Source: Streptomyces antibioticus
GTDB taxonomy: Bacteria > Actinomycetota > Actinomycetes > Streptomycetales > Streptomycetaceae
Length of the DNA stretch: 64,000 nucleotides
Direction: 5' to 3'
Assembly (NCBI RefSeq): GCF_002019855.1
Contig: NZ_CM007717.1
Location: 4,240,657 to 4,304,656, forward strand
The notes below the pieces were generated by a model. The model did no database searches. It was given only the letters and a program-made list of their open reading frames with translations, and had not been told where the DNA came from. The translations under genes were made by a program, and so were the position numbers. Below, in pieces: positions 26,969-35,130 of the stretch; the stretch's first letter is position 1; each line of letters opens with the position of its first letter.

Positions 26969-27685
26969 ATGGCGCAGGGGCGGGGCTGGGAGGGCGCGGT
27001 CCTCAAGTTGATGCGGGCGAAGGACTTCACGCTGACCGTGACGGGGGCCGAGGACGTCACCGGGGCGTTCCGCCGGGTGCACCTCACGGACGGCGGGCTG
27101 CTCGCCGCGACCGGGGTCCATCCGACGATGTGGGTGCGGCTGTGGTTCTCCAACGCGGGCAAGCCGCACCAGCGGGCGTACACCCTGGTCGACCCGGACC
27201 CGGAGGCCGGCACCTTCTCGCTGGAGTTCGCGCTGCACGAGGGCGCGGCCAGCGACTGGGCGCGGGCGGCGAAGCCCGGCGACACCATCGACGCGACCAT
27301 GCAGGGCACCGGCTTCGAGGAGCCGGCCCCGGCCCCGTCGCACGTCCTCGCGATCGGCGACCCTGCCTCGCTGCCCGCCATCAACTCCCTGCTCGGCGAG
27401 GGGGCGCTCGGCTCGGCGCCGGCCACGATCTGGTTCGAGGGCGAGGCGGACGGCCTGCCCTTCCGCACGGATCCCGAGCGGCACGAGACCCGGCACGTGT
27501 CCCGGGCGGAGCTGGTCGAGCGGGTCAAGGCGGAGCTGCCCGCGCTACTGACGGCGACCGAACACCCGTACGTCTGGATCGCCTGCGACACGCGGACCAC
27601 CCGGACGCTGTCGGCGTACGTCCGCAAGGAGCTGGGCGTTCCCAAGGAGCGGCTGCACGCGCTCGGGTACTGGCGCGCGAGCTGA
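26969..27685 (+). CDS. siderophore-interacting protein (flavin ferric-siderophore reductase)
   Basis: 238 residues from ATG 26969; an in-frame upstream start exists but the ribosome site GAGGTGAAGAGG favours this one. N-terminal FAD-binding half: HQRAYTLVDPDPEAG and FALHEGAASDWARAAKPGD. C-terminal NAD(P)H half ends WIACDTRTTRTLSAYVRKELGV ... ALGYWRAS, the usual SIP closing motif. These ViuB/YqjH-like reductases release iron from ferric siderophores in the cytoplasm. The iron box upstream supports this role directly. Confidence 0.93.
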   Translation: MAQGRGWEGAVLKLMRAKDFTLTVTGAEDVTGAFRRVHLTDGGLLAATGVHPTMWVRLWFSNAGKPHQRAYTLVDPDPEAGTFSLEFALHEGAASDWARAAKPGDTIDATMQGTGFEEPAPAPSHVLAIGDPASLPAINSLLGEGALGSAPATIWFEGEADGLPFRTDPERHETRHVSRAELVERVKAELPALLTATEHPYVWIACDTRTTRTLSAYVRKELGVPKERLHALGYWRAS

Positions 27686-27709
27686 CCCGCCAGGCGGGAT
27701 CATCGACGC

Positions 27710-28312
27710 ATGGACGTCACCCTGCATCTCGCCCAGGACCCCGAGGCCGACGAACTCCTCGGCCGCTCCCCGCTGGCCGCGCTGGTCGGGATGCTGCTCG
27801 ACCAGCAGGTCCCGATGGAGTGGGCGTTCAAGGGGCCCCGCACCATCGCCGACCGCCTCGGCACGGACGACCTCGACGCGCACGACATCGCCGGGCGGAA
27901 CCCGGAGGAGTTCGCCGCGCTCCTCTCCGAGAAGCCGGCGGTGCACCGCTACCCCGGGTCCATGGCCCAGCGCATCCAGCAGCTCTGCCAGTACCTGGTG
28001 GAGCACTACGACGGTGACGCGAGCGCCGTCTGGGAGGGCGTCGGCACCGGCAAGGACCTCCTCGCCCGCCTCGAGGCCCTCCCCGGCTTCGGCAAGCAGA
28101 AGGCCCAGATCTTCCTGGCCCTCCTCGGCAAACAGCTCGGCGTCCACCCCACCGGGTGGCGCGAGGCGGCCGGCGCGTACGGCGAACCCGACGCCTTCCG
28201 CTCGGTCGCGGACATCACGGGCCCGGACTCCCTGACCAAGGTCCGCGCCCACAAACAGGAAATGAAGGCAGCGGCAAAGGCAGCAAAGGCTGCGCGGGCA
28301 GCCAAGGGTTAG
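27710..28312 (+). CDS. HhH-GPD-type base excision DNA repair protein
   Basis: 200 residues from ATG 27710, 22 bp after the SIP gene. LVGMLLDQQVPMEWAFKGPRTI and LLARLEALPGFGKQKAQIFLALLGKQLGV form the helix-hairpin-helix region; a Gly/Pro loop and a following Asp in SVADITGP fit the HhH-GPD pattern. Actinobacterial members are short and lack the iron-sulphur cluster of EndoIII/MutY. The end is a Lys/Ala-rich tail (KAAAKAAKAARAAKG). It may share the iron-controlled transcript. Confidence 0.85.
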   Translation: MDVTLHLAQDPEADELLGRSPLAALVGMLLDQQVPMEWAFKGPRTIADRLGTDDLDAHDIAGRNPEEFAALLSEKPAVHRYPGSMAQRIQQLCQYLVEHYDGDASAVWEGVGTGKDLLARLEALPGFGKQKAQIFLALLGKQLGVHPTGWREAAGAYGEPDAFRSVADITGPDSLTKVRAHKQEMKAAAKAAKAARAAKG

Positions 28313-28789
28313 AGCGGGCCGGCCCGCGCCGGGGCACGGCGGGGCTGCGGGTGCCAGCGCCTCCGGCGTGGGGGCGGGGTTACGACCACCTGTGGTGCCG
28401 GCATCCGGGTCGCCGCCGCGGGCGACGGCGGCGTGCGCGTCGGGCCCTCCGGCACACCCCGGCGCGGGCCGGACCGCACGACCGGCGACACCGACGCCTC
28501 CGGCGCGGAAGACGCTGCGGACGACCTGCGGTGCCCGCATCCGGGTCGCCGCCGCGGGTGACGGCGACCTGCGCGCCAGCGCCTCGGTCCGGCCCCGGCA
28601 CGGGCCGGACCCGTGACTGGGATGCCGACGCCCCGGATCACCACCGCGAATCGCAGTGACCCACTGGGCCGACGCCCTGACCGTCGGCGGCCTCGGCCCC
28701 GTGCCCGAGGGGAGGGGGTCCGTCCGCCGAACAGGTGGAGTTTTCGGTCCGGTGCAGGTACGCGGGCGTGTCGGGGGAGATCACCTGCC
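28313..28789. other. noncoding block made of a degenerate 136-bp tandem duplication
   Basis: 477 bp with no convincing gene. Two copies of a 136-bp unit can be aligned (about 28357-28492 and 28493-28628); the best conserved part is 43 bp at 28388 and 28524 with about 40 identical positions. The block is G+C-rich and palindrome-rich. The promoter of the small secreted protein must lie at its right end. Confidence 0.65.
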
Positions 28790-29101
28790 ATGAGCAGCAC
28801 CGCACGACGGGTTTCGCGTGGGCGCGCCTGGCTGCGCGCGTTCGTTCTGCTGCTCGCCCTGCTGGCGCCGGGTGCCGCCGCCGAGGTCTCGGTGGCGTCG
28901 GTCGCGGCCGAGGTCGTCGAGTACGACGTCGCCGGCCCGGCCCTGCGCCCCGCACCCGGCGCCCACCGTCCCGCCGTACCCCCACCCCCCGCGCCTCCCG
29001 CCGCACCGGCGGCATGGCCAGGGACGGGGCGGGAGCGGCCCGCGCCGGGCGGGACGCCGTACGCGCTGGTCGTCTCGCGGACCGTGGTCCTGCGCTGCTG
29101 A
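28790..29101 (+). CDS. small exported Pro/Ala-rich protein
   Basis: 103 residues from ATG 28790 with GGGGGA upstream. The start is signal-like: RRVSRGRAWLRAFVLLLALLAPGAAA. A valine-rich stretch and then a run of Pro and Ala (HRPAVPPPPAPPAAPAA) follow, ending VVSRTVVLRC. No family recognised. Confidence 0.5.
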   Translation: MSSTARRVSRGRAWLRAFVLLLALLAPGAAAEVSVASVAAEVVEYDVAGPALRPAPGAHRPAVPPPPAPPAAPAAWPGTGRERPAPGGTPYALVVSRTVVLRC

Positions 29102-29150
29102 CGGACCCCCTCGGGTCACATTCGTCAGCACTCATGCGAGGAGCACAGCC

Positions 29151-29288
29151 ATGCCCACCGACCCCTACGCGATCCTGCGCGCCCTGCTGCGCGCCGAAGC
29201 CGCCCGCAGCGCCGCCCCGAAGCCGTCGGCGACGACCGCCGAGCGCGGCGGGCCGAAGCCGACGCGGGCGGACGACCGGAACCGCTGA
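29151..29288 (+). CDS. short hypothetical protein
   Basis: 45 residues from ATG 29151 with a CGAGGAG ribosome site 8 nt before. MPTDPYAILRALLRAEAAR forms a likely amphipathic helix; the rest is polar and basic. It is supported mainly by its ribosome site and codon bias. Confidence 0.45.
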   Translation: MPTDPYAILRALLRAEAARSAAPKPSATTAERGGPKPTRADDRNR

Positions 29289-29320
29289 GCGGGACGACGG
29301 CGGGGGCGGGGCCCGGCGGG

Positions 29321-30883
29321 CTACCGCCTCCGCCGCGCCGTACCGAAGAGGGAGCGCGTGATCTCCCGGCCCACCTGGGTGCCGACCGAGCGCGCCAGGG
29401 AGCGGAACATTCCGCTGCCGACGACCTGCTCCAGCATCGAGGGTTCCGTTCGATCGGGGGCGGACGGCTTCGACCGGGCCTCGGACGCCTTCTCCTTCTC
29501 CTTCTCCTTGTCCTTCTCCTTGTCCTTCTCCGTCGGCTTCGGTCGCGCCGCCAGTTTCTCGAACGCCGATTCCCTGTCCACAGCCTGTGCATAGCGCTCG
29601 TGGAGCGAGGACGCCCGTGCCGCCGCGTCGACGGCCGCCCCGTCGACCGGCCCCATCAGGGACTCGGGCGCCCGCAGCCGGGTCGCCGCGACCGGCGTGG
29701 GGGCGCCGCGCTCGCTGAGGACCGTGACGACGGCCTCGCCGGTGCCCAGGCCGGTGAGGAGTTCCTCCAGGTCGTAGGCGGAGTCGGGGAAGGTCTTCAC
29801 CGTGGCCTTCAGGGCCTTCTGGTCGTCCGGGGTGAACGCCCGCAGCGCGTGCTGGATCCGGTTGCCGAGCTGGGCGAGGACGTCACCGGGCACGTCCTTC
29901 GGGGTCTGCGTGACGAAGAACACGCCGACCCCTTTCGAGCGAATCAGCCGGACGGTCTGCGTGATGGAGTCGAGGAACGCCTTCGACGCGTCGTGGAAGA
30001 GCAGATGCGCCTCGTCGAAGAAGAAGACGAGCTTCGGCCGGTCCAGGTCACCGACCTCGGGCAGATCGTGGAAGAGATCGGCCAGCAGCCACATCAGGAA
30101 GGTGGAGAACAACTGCGGCTTGTCCTGCACGGCGGGCAGTTCCAGGACCGAGACGATCCCCCGCCCGTCGGCCGCCGTCCGCAGCAGCTCCCCGGTGTCG
30201 AACTCCGGCTCGCCGAAGAAGGCCGCCGCGCCCTGCGCGTCGAAGGCGGTCAGGGACCGCAGGATCACCCCGGCGGTGGCGGTGGACAGCCCGCCGATGT
30301 CCTTCAGCTCGGTCCTGCCCTCGTCCGAGGTCAGGAAGGCCACGACCGCCCGCAGGTCCTTGAGGTCGTACAGCTCGAGGCCCTTCTGGTCGGCGTAGTG
30401 GAAGATCAGGCCGAGGGACTGCTCCTGGGTCGGGTTCAGCCCGAGGACCTTGGACAGCAGCACCGGCCCGAAGCTGGTGACGGTGGCCCGCACCGGGATG
30501 CCGTGCCCCAGCCCGCCGAGCGCGTAGAACTCCGTCGGAAAGCCGGTCGACGTCCACTTCTGGCCGACTTCCTCGGCGCGTTCCCGCACCTTCCCGCCCG
30601 CCGCGCCGTCCGCTCCGGGGGCTGAGATGCCCGAGAGGTCCCCCTTCACATCGGCCAGGAAGACCGGGACGCCCTGCGCCGAGAGCTGTTCCGCGATGAG
30701 CTGGAGCGTCTTGGTCTTGCCGGTGCCGGTGGCGCCCGCGACCAGGCCGTGCCGGTTGAGCACGGGCAACGGCACCCGCACCGGTGCGTCGGGCAGGCAC
30801 CGCCCCTCCCAGAGCAGGGCGCCCAGGTCGAGGGCGGGACCGGTGAAGGCGTACCCGGCGGCGATCTCGCTGGCACCACTCAT
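29321..30883 (-). CDS. HerA-like / DUF853 ATPase (YjgR type)
   Basis: 520 residues from ATG 30883. Walker A GLVAGATGTGKTKTLQL (about residue 40) and the DUF853 pattern VPVFLADVKGDLSGIS, ALRAFTPDDQKALKATVKTFPD and VFFVTQTPKDVPGDVLAQLGNRIQHAL. Walker B is KLVFFFDEAHLLF. Bacterial YjgR proteins of this kind form hexameric rings; their function is unclear. A Lys/Glu-rich, coiled-coil-like stretch (KPTEKDKEKDKEKEKEK) lies near the C-terminus. Monocistronic. Confidence 0.9.
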   Translation of the reverse strand: MSGASEIAAGYAFTGPALDLGALLWEGRCLPDAPVRVPLPVLNRHGLVAGATGTGKTKTLQLIAEQLSAQGVPVFLADVKGDLSGISAPGADGAAGGKVRERAEEVGQKWTSTGFPTEFYALGGLGHGIPVRATVTSFGPVLLSKVLGLNPTQEQSLGLIFHYADQKGLELYDLKDLRAVVAFLTSDEGRTELKDIGGLSTATAGVILRSLTAFDAQGAAAFFGEPEFDTGELLRTAADGRGIVSVLELPAVQDKPQLFSTFLMWLLADLFHDLPEVGDLDRPKLVFFFDEAHLLFHDASKAFLDSITQTVRLIRSKGVGVFFVTQTPKDVPGDVLAQLGNRIQHALRAFTPDDQKALKATVKTFPDSAYDLEELLTGLGTGEAVVTVLSERGAPTPVAATRLRAPESLMGPVDGAAVDAAARASSLHERYAQAVDRESAFEKLAARPKPTEKDKEKDKEKEKEKASEARSKPSAPDRTEPSMLEQVVGSGMFRSLARSVGTQVGREITRSLFGTARRRR

Positions 30884-30992
30884 CGGCCTGATCCCCTCGC
30901 TCCTGTTTCGCCCCCGTTCGTCACGTCTTTTCCAGCGTCGCACTCGCCCGCCATGGCTGCGCCCGGAAGGTCTGGGCCGGTAGGCTTTCCGT

Positions 30993-31289
30993 GTGATCTT
31001 CAAGCGCATCGGAAACGGCCGGCCGTACCCCGACCACGGCCGGGAAAGCACCCGGCAGTGGGCGGACGTGGCGCCGCGCCCGGTCCGCCTCGATCAGCTG
31101 GTGACGACCAAGCAGCAGCTCGATCTGGAGACCCTGCTCGCCGAGGACTCGACGTTCTACGGCGACCTCTTCGCGCATGTCGTGAAGTGGCAGGGCGATC
31201 TCTATCTGGAGGACGGGCTGCACCGCGCGGTACGGGCGGCGCTCCAGCAGCGCCAGGTGCTGCACGCGCGCGTGCTCGAACTGGACTGA
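30993..31289 (+). CDS. conserved actinobacterial protein, VapB-like in some annotations
   Basis: 98 residues from GTG 30993, divergent from the HerA-like gene. Sequence features: RIGNGRPYPDHGR, VRLDQLVTTKQQLDLETLLAEDSTFYGDLFAHVVKWQGDLYLEDGLHRAVRAALQQR. Proteins of this sort are conserved next to the LytR_C gene and upp in Streptomyces and are sometimes labelled type II antitoxins, but no toxin gene is adjacent. The function should be treated as unknown. Confidence 0.7.
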   Translation: MIFKRIGNGRPYPDHGRESTRQWADVAPRPVRLDQLVTTKQQLDLETLLAEDSTFYGDLFAHVVKWQGDLYLEDGLHRAVRAALQQRQVLHARVLELD

Positions 31290-31457
31290 CGCGGCCTCTC
31301 CACAGCGCGGTCCCGGCCTCGCCACAGCGCGGCCCCGCCCGCTCAGCGCCCGCCCGCGCAACCGCCCGCGCACCCGGCGATTGACCCTTTCGGGTTCTTT
31401 CCCACCCTCCGCACGGTGTCGGATGATCGTTTATTAGTCATGGCCGCCCGGGCGCAC

Positions 31458-31463
31458 TACGCT
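31458..31463 (+). promoter_or_regulatory. probable -10 of a leaderless promoter
   Basis: TACGCT ends 6 nt before ATG 31470, so transcription would begin at or next to the start codon. No ribosome site is present there. The same motif and spacing recur before the gene at 45618. Confidence 0.5.
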
Positions 31464-31469
31464 GCGCCC

Positions 31470-32117
31470 ATGAGCATGCTGACTCCCCCCGGCATGGGCG
31501 GCAAGTACCGGATCACGGGGGACAAATACCCCCGACTTCGCCCGCGCCGGCGACGCGGCAGGCTGGTCGCCGTCGTCGTCGCCTGCGGTGCCGCCCTCGG
31601 CGTGGCGGGCTGGGGCACGTTGCAGCTCATCGACGTCTTCACCGGTGGCGGCAAGGCCTCCGCGACCGGCGCCGGCTGCGCGGTGAAGTCCACGAAGGCG
31701 AGCCCCGCCGCGTCCCCCGCCGCCTCGGCAGCCGCGCTGCCGCGGCCCGCCCAGATCACGGTAAACGTCTTCAACGCCACCACCCGCAGCGGCCTCGCCA
31801 AGACCACCGCCGACGAGCTGAAGAAACGCGGCTTCAAGATCGGCGAGGTGGGCAACGCCACCAAGCAGTACGACAAGAAGGTGCCCGGCACTGGACTGCT
31901 GCTCGGTCCCTCGTCCTCGCTGAACACCTCGCTGCCGGTCCTCGCCACCCAGCTCGGCACGGCCGAGCGCCGCACCGACGCCGCCCGCAAGGGCGCCGAG
32001 ATCGACCTGATCATCGGGGACGGCTTCAAGGCGCTCAGCAGCCAGGCGGACGCGACCCAGGCACTGACGGCCCTGACCGCGCCGGCCCCGACGGCCACCG
32101 CGAGGAAGGGCTGCTGA
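31470..32117 (+). CDS. LytR C-terminal domain membrane protein
   Basis: 215 residues from ATG 31470 (the start may be leaderless). One transmembrane helix at about residues 28-48 (RLVAVVVACGAALGVAGWGTL) after a basic stretch. The extracellular part ITVNVFNATTRSGLAKTTADELKKRGFKIGEVGNA is the LytR_C fold; LLLGPSSSLNTSLPVLATQLG follows, then an Ala/Thr-rich end. This domain often accompanies cell-wall ligation (LCP) proteins, but no catalytic domain is here. The TGA stop falls in the loop of the following terminator. Confidence 0.85.
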   Translation: MSMLTPPGMGGKYRITGDKYPRLRPRRRRGRLVAVVVACGAALGVAGWGTLQLIDVFTGGGKASATGAGCAVKSTKASPAASPAASAAALPRPAQITVNVFNATTRSGLAKTTADELKKRGFKIGEVGNATKQYDKKVPGTGLLLGPSSSLNTSLPVLATQLGTAERRTDAARKGAEIDLIIGDGFKALSSQADATQALTALTAPAPTATARKGC

Positions 32118-32131
32118 CAGCCCTTCCTCGC
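32100..32131. terminator. bidirectional terminator between the LytR_C gene and upp
   Basis: A perfect 14-bp stem (GCGAGGAAGGGCTG) with the 4-nt loop CTGA. The loop contains the TGA stop of the LytR_C gene, and upp ends 27 bp to the right on the other strand. Confidence 0.8.
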
Positions 32132-32157
32132 GGAAGGAACGGTGACGCGGGAGGGTG

Positions 32158-32793
32158 TTACTCGGCCGCGCCGTACAGCCGGTCGCCCGCGTCGCCGAGG
32201 CCCGGGATGATGTAGCCGTGCTCGTTGAGGTGGTCGTCCACGGCCGCCGTGACCACGGTGACCGGGGCGCCCGCCAGCTCGCGCTCCATGACCTCCACGC
32301 CCTCGGGCGCGGCCAGCAGCACGACCGCCGTCACGTCGTCGGCGCCCCGCCGGATCAGCTCGCGGATCGCCGCGACCAGCGTGCCGCCGGTGGCCAGCAT
32401 CGGGTCCAGGACGTACACCTGGCGGCCGGAGAGGTCCTCCGGCATCCGGGTGGCGTACGTGGACGCCTCCAGCGTCTCCTCGTTGCGGATCATGCCGAGG
32501 AAGCCCACCTCGGCGGTCGGCAGCAGCCGGACCATGCCGTCGAGCATGCCGAGGCCGGCACGGAGGATCGGCACCACCAGCGGACGCGGGTGGGAGAGCT
32601 TGACGCCGGTGGTCGAGGCGACCGGCGTGCTGATGTCGACCTGCTCCGTGCGGACGTCACGGGTGGCCTCGTAGGCGAGCAGGGTGACCAGCTCGTCGGC
32701 CAGCCGGCGGAAGGTCGCGGAGTCCGTGCGCCGGTCGCGCAGCGTGGTGAGCTTGTGGGCGACCAGAGGGTGGTCGACGACGTGGAGACGCAT
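32158..32793 (-). CDS. upp: uracil phosphoribosyltransferase
   Basis: Pyrimidine salvage enzyme: uracil plus PRPP to UMP. 211 residues from ATG 32793, the standard size. Signatures: MRLHVVDHPLVAHKLTTLRD, VPILRAGLGMLDG, GMIRNEETL, and the PRPP-binding loop VYVLDPMLATGGTLVAAI, ending HGYIIPGLGDAGDRLYG. Monocistronic and convergent with the LytR_C gene. Confidence 0.97.
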   Translation of the reverse strand: MRLHVVDHPLVAHKLTTLRDRRTDSATFRRLADELVTLLAYEATRDVRTEQVDISTPVASTTGVKLSHPRPLVVPILRAGLGMLDGMVRLLPTAEVGFLGMIRNEETLEASTYATRMPEDLSGRQVYVLDPMLATGGTLVAAIRELIRRGADDVTAVVLLAAPEGVEVMERELAGAPVTVVTAAVDDHLNEHGYIIPGLGDAGDRLYGAAE

Positions 32794-32946
32794 GTCCCCA
32801 ACAGTAACCGGGCCGCACAGGCCCGGCGTCCGCGCACACCCTGAGCGGCCGGCCGGGGGCGGAAACCGCGCGGCTGGTCCGTTCGCCGCATCAAACCCCC
32901 CATCAGGGGGAATGTGGTGGGGACGGACCCCCGGGGTGGTGAGCCA

Positions 32947-33135
32947 ATGCCTGACCTGCCTGATCGGCCGGAGCCGGCCGAGCCGCACGAGACCGACGCC
33001 GAGCGCCGCCGACGGCGCGCCCGCTTCCTGCGCGATCTTGCCGAGGCCCGCGCCTTGCGCGACCGGGTCCAGCCGCGCCGCGCCAAGACGGCCCGGCTGC
33101 GCCACGCGATGCGCATGCGCACGTTCCGCTGGTAG
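32947..33135 (+). CDS. small basic protein upstream of tadA cluster
   Basis: 62 residues from ATG 32947. GTG 32914 is an alternative (73 residues) with an AGGGGG site nearby. Highly charged: ERRRRRARFLRDLAEARALRDRVQPRRAK, ending HAMRMRTFRW. It should be a small basic helix. Conserved position next to upp suggests a real gene, but the function is unknown. Confidence 0.6.
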   Translation: MPDLPDRPEPAEPHETDAERRRRRARFLRDLAEARALRDRVQPRRAKTARLRHAMRMRTFRW

Positions 33136-33518
33136 CCGAACGACCGGTGGTCGAACGGTCGGTGGTCGAACGATCGGTGGTGGAACGACCGGTGGTCGGA
33201 CGATCCCCACGATCCGCCTTTTCCCGCAGGGCACTTAGGGCGTTCGGGGAAGATCGACACCGTCGCGGGTGGCGGTCGGGGGTGGGCATGCGTGGGCGCG
33301 GGGGAAAGCCGCGTACGATCCGCAGGTGGCGGCGACAGCGCGCTGGTGAGTTGCTGCGGACATGCTCACGGACGTGCGATCAAAACCACCAGACACAGGG
33401 GGCCGAAGACGTCCCCTGATCGCCTTGTTTCTGCCACGATTCCGAGTGGACGGGGCTCGGAGCGCACAGCTCTCCCCGCCCGCAACCTCCGCCGGGGGGA
33501 CCCCCAACCGGCACGCCT
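33136..33518. other. intergenic region with 15-bp tandem repeats
   Basis: 383 bp, of which 33138-33197 is a tandem repeat. The remainder holds presumably the promoter for the next gene, close to 33480. No gene seen. Confidence 0.55.
33138..33197 (+). repeat. four 15-bp tandem repeats
   Basis: Units at 33138, 33153, 33168 and 33183 read GAACGACCGGTGGTC with one to three changes. They start 3 bp after the stop of the small basic protein gene. The period is not a multiple of the helical turn. Confidence 0.85.
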
Positions 33519-34076
33519 ATGACCAGTGGGAGAGTCACGGTGTACTTCGCCGCACTGCTCGCGCGCACCGAAGACGGGTGGGAAGCGAGCGACACAGAGC
33601 TCGACGATGTGGAAACCCTGTCGGATCTCGCCGACCTGGCCCGGGAGTCCTCCGGCGAAGACGACGACACGGTCCTCGTCTTCATCGAACAGGAGGACTC
33701 GTGGTTCGGCATCGTCCGTGTGGACGGTGAGGAGGACCCGCGCGTCTACGTCTCCGACGCCGCTGCCGCCAATCGCAGCTCGTACGGCGAGCTGCTGCTC
33801 ACCGACGAACTGCTCGGAAGGGACCCGGGTGACGACGACCTGGACGCCCTCGACCTCGACGGCACCGAGGACGGTGAGGAGGAGGACGCCGAGGACGACG
33901 GGACCGAAGGCGCCGCCGCCTCGGCGGACGCGGTGCCGCACGGCCCGGTCGGCGACCCCCGCATCCTCGACGACCTCGGCTTCGGCGAGAAGGAGCTGAG
34001 AGCGCTGTCCAGCGACGCCCTCGGTGAGATCGCCGAGGCCCTGGGCGCCTCGGAGGTCCTGGAGACCGTCCGCTGA
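33519..34076 (+). CDS. tRNA adenosine deaminase-associated protein
   Basis: 185 residues from ATG 33519. N-terminal domain (VYFAALLARTEDGWEASDTELDDVETLSDLADLARE) then an acidic linker (DDDLDALDLDGTEDGEEEDAEDDG) and a helical end (ILDDLGFGEKELRALSSDALGEIAEALG). This family sits directly before tadA in actinobacteria, and its role in tRNA editing is assumed from the context. The stop is 26 bp before the chosen tadA start. Confidence 0.85.
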   Translation: MTSGRVTVYFAALLARTEDGWEASDTELDDVETLSDLADLARESSGEDDDTVLVFIEQEDSWFGIVRVDGEEDPRVYVSDAAAANRSSYGELLLTDELLGRDPGDDDLDALDLDGTEDGEEEDAEDDGTEGAAASADAVPHGPVGDPRILDDLGFGEKELRALSSDALGEIAEALGASEVLETVR

Positions 34077-34102
34077 CCGCTGCACCCGCGCCGCCGGACC
34101 CG

Positions 34103-34558
34103 GTGCGCGACCCCTGGCGGGCCGCGATGCGGCTCGCCCTGGACGAGGCCCGGCTGGCCGTCCTCGGCGGGGACGTCCCGGTCGGCGCCGTCGTGCTGGC
34201 CGCGGACGGCACCACCGTCCTCGCGGCCGGCCACAACGAACGCGAGGCCGGCGGCGATCCGACGGCCCATGCGGAGGTGCTCGCGATCCGGCGGGCCGCC
34301 GCACGGCTCGGCGAGTGGCGGCTGACCGGCTGCACACTCGTCGTGACGCTCGAACCGTGCACGATGTGCGCGGGCGCGCTCGTCCAGTCCCGGGTGGACC
34401 GCGTCGTCTACGGCGCCCGGGACGAGAAGGCGGGCGCGACCGGCTCCCTCTGGGACGTCGTCCGCGACCGGCGCCTCAACCACCGCCCGGAAGTCATCGA
34501 GGGCGTGCTCGCCGCCGAGTGCGCCGACCTGCTCACCGAGTTCTTCCGCACCCGCTGA
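34103..34558 (+). CDS. tadA: tRNA-specific adenosine-34 deaminase
   Basis: Converts A34 to inosine in tRNA-Arg(ACG), which this window also encodes at 57772-57844. 151 residues from GTG 34103. The zinc deaminase motifs are TAHAEVLAIRRAA (His and catalytic Glu) and LEPCTMCAGALVQSRV (two Cys). Also VGAVVLAADGTTVLAAGHN and DEKAGATGSLWDV. Tightly follows its associated protein. Confidence 0.95.
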   Translation: MRDPWRAAMRLALDEARLAVLGGDVPVGAVVLAADGTTVLAAGHNEREAGGDPTAHAEVLAIRRAAARLGEWRLTGCTLVVTLEPCTMCAGALVQSRVDRVVYGARDEKAGATGSLWDVVRDRRLNHRPEVIEGVLAAECADLLTEFFRTR

Positions 34559-34566
34559 CAACCGAT

Positions 34567-34596
34567 TTCGAGGCACGGCCCCCCGTGCTGTAAGGT
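34567..34596 (+). promoter_or_regulatory. probable tRNA-Ser(CGA) promoter
   Basis: TTCGAG at 34567-34572 and TAAGGT at 34591-34596, 18 bp apart, 7 bp before the tRNA. Match to consensus is moderate. Confidence 0.4.
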
Positions 34597-34603
34597 CTCC
34601 CTC

Positions 34604-34688
34604 GGTAGCGTGTCCGAGCGGCCGAAGGAGCTCGCCTCGAAAGCGAGTGTGGCGCAAGTCACCGAGGGTTCAAATCCCTCCGCTACCG
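34604..34688 (+). tRNA. tRNA-Ser (CGA)
   Basis: 85-nt class II tRNA. Acceptor GGTAGCG with CGCTACC, D arm TGTCCGAGCGGCCGAAGGAGC, anticodon stem-loop CTCGCCTCGAAAGCGAG with anticodon CGA, variable arm, and T arm GAGGGTTCAAATCCCTC. CCA is not encoded. A terminator hairpin follows at once, so the gene looks intact, and the neighbouring integrative element, if it used this tRNA, did not leave a visible second copy in the window. Confidence 0.96.
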
Positions 34689-34696
34689 CTGGTAGG

Positions 34697-34729
34697 AGAG
34701 GCGTCAGGTTCATCGAACCGGGCGCCTCT
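34697..34729 (+). terminator. terminator after tRNA-Ser(CGA)
   Basis: Interrupted stem: AGAGGCG/CGCCTCT outer and GGTTC/GAACC inner with a small internal mismatch, followed by TTC. Located 8 bp after the tRNA. Confidence 0.6.
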
Positions 34730-34942
34730 TCGGCTTCCCGTCTCAGTTTCCGTCTCAGTTACTGCGCCCAGAAGCCCCACAGCGCGTTTCCAGAGCGCTG
34801 TCCGGCCGTGTTTGGCAAACCGACCCCCACTCGATCCACGCGCCCCATAGGCTTCCGCTGGGATGGTCGTACGCCATGTCCATCAGTCCCCCAGATCACG
34901 TCCCGTGCCCGTCACGGACGGGCCCCGATGTGGAGGTGACCG

Positions 34943-35098
34943 ATGGAAGGCAAGAAGGACGGACAGCCCCCCTCCGAGCCGACTCGGAAGACCGAGGACG
35001 AGAAGGAGGCACGAAAGAAGGGCCCGAGCTGGGCCGCGGGCTCATTCGCGCTCAACCTGTGGCGCGCTTGGCGCCACTGGTCGAACGATGGTGAGTGA
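34943..35098 (+). CDS. 51-residue charged protein of the remnant element
   Basis: ATG 34943 follows an ideal GGAGGTGA ribosome site, which is the main support for this short gene. Sequence: MEGKKDGQPPSEPTRKTEDE, then KEARKKGPSWAAGSFALNLWRAWRHWSNDGE. A polar Lys/Glu-rich first half is followed by an aromatic, Trp-rich end, a likely amphipathic helix. No family recognised. Three hairpins lie within 100 bp downstream. Confidence 0.6.
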   Translation: MEGKKDGQPPSEPTRKTEDEKEARKKGPSWAAGSFALNLWRAWRHWSNDGE

Positions 35099-35130
35099 CC
35101 ACAACCTCAGCTCAGGCCCTCTTCCCAGAA

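Noticed and set aside
34604..34688. tRNA-Ser(CGA) as the attachment site of the element
   Set aside because: No second copy of the tRNA 3' end was found near the right border and the tRNA keeps its own terminator. The link is possible but not shown.
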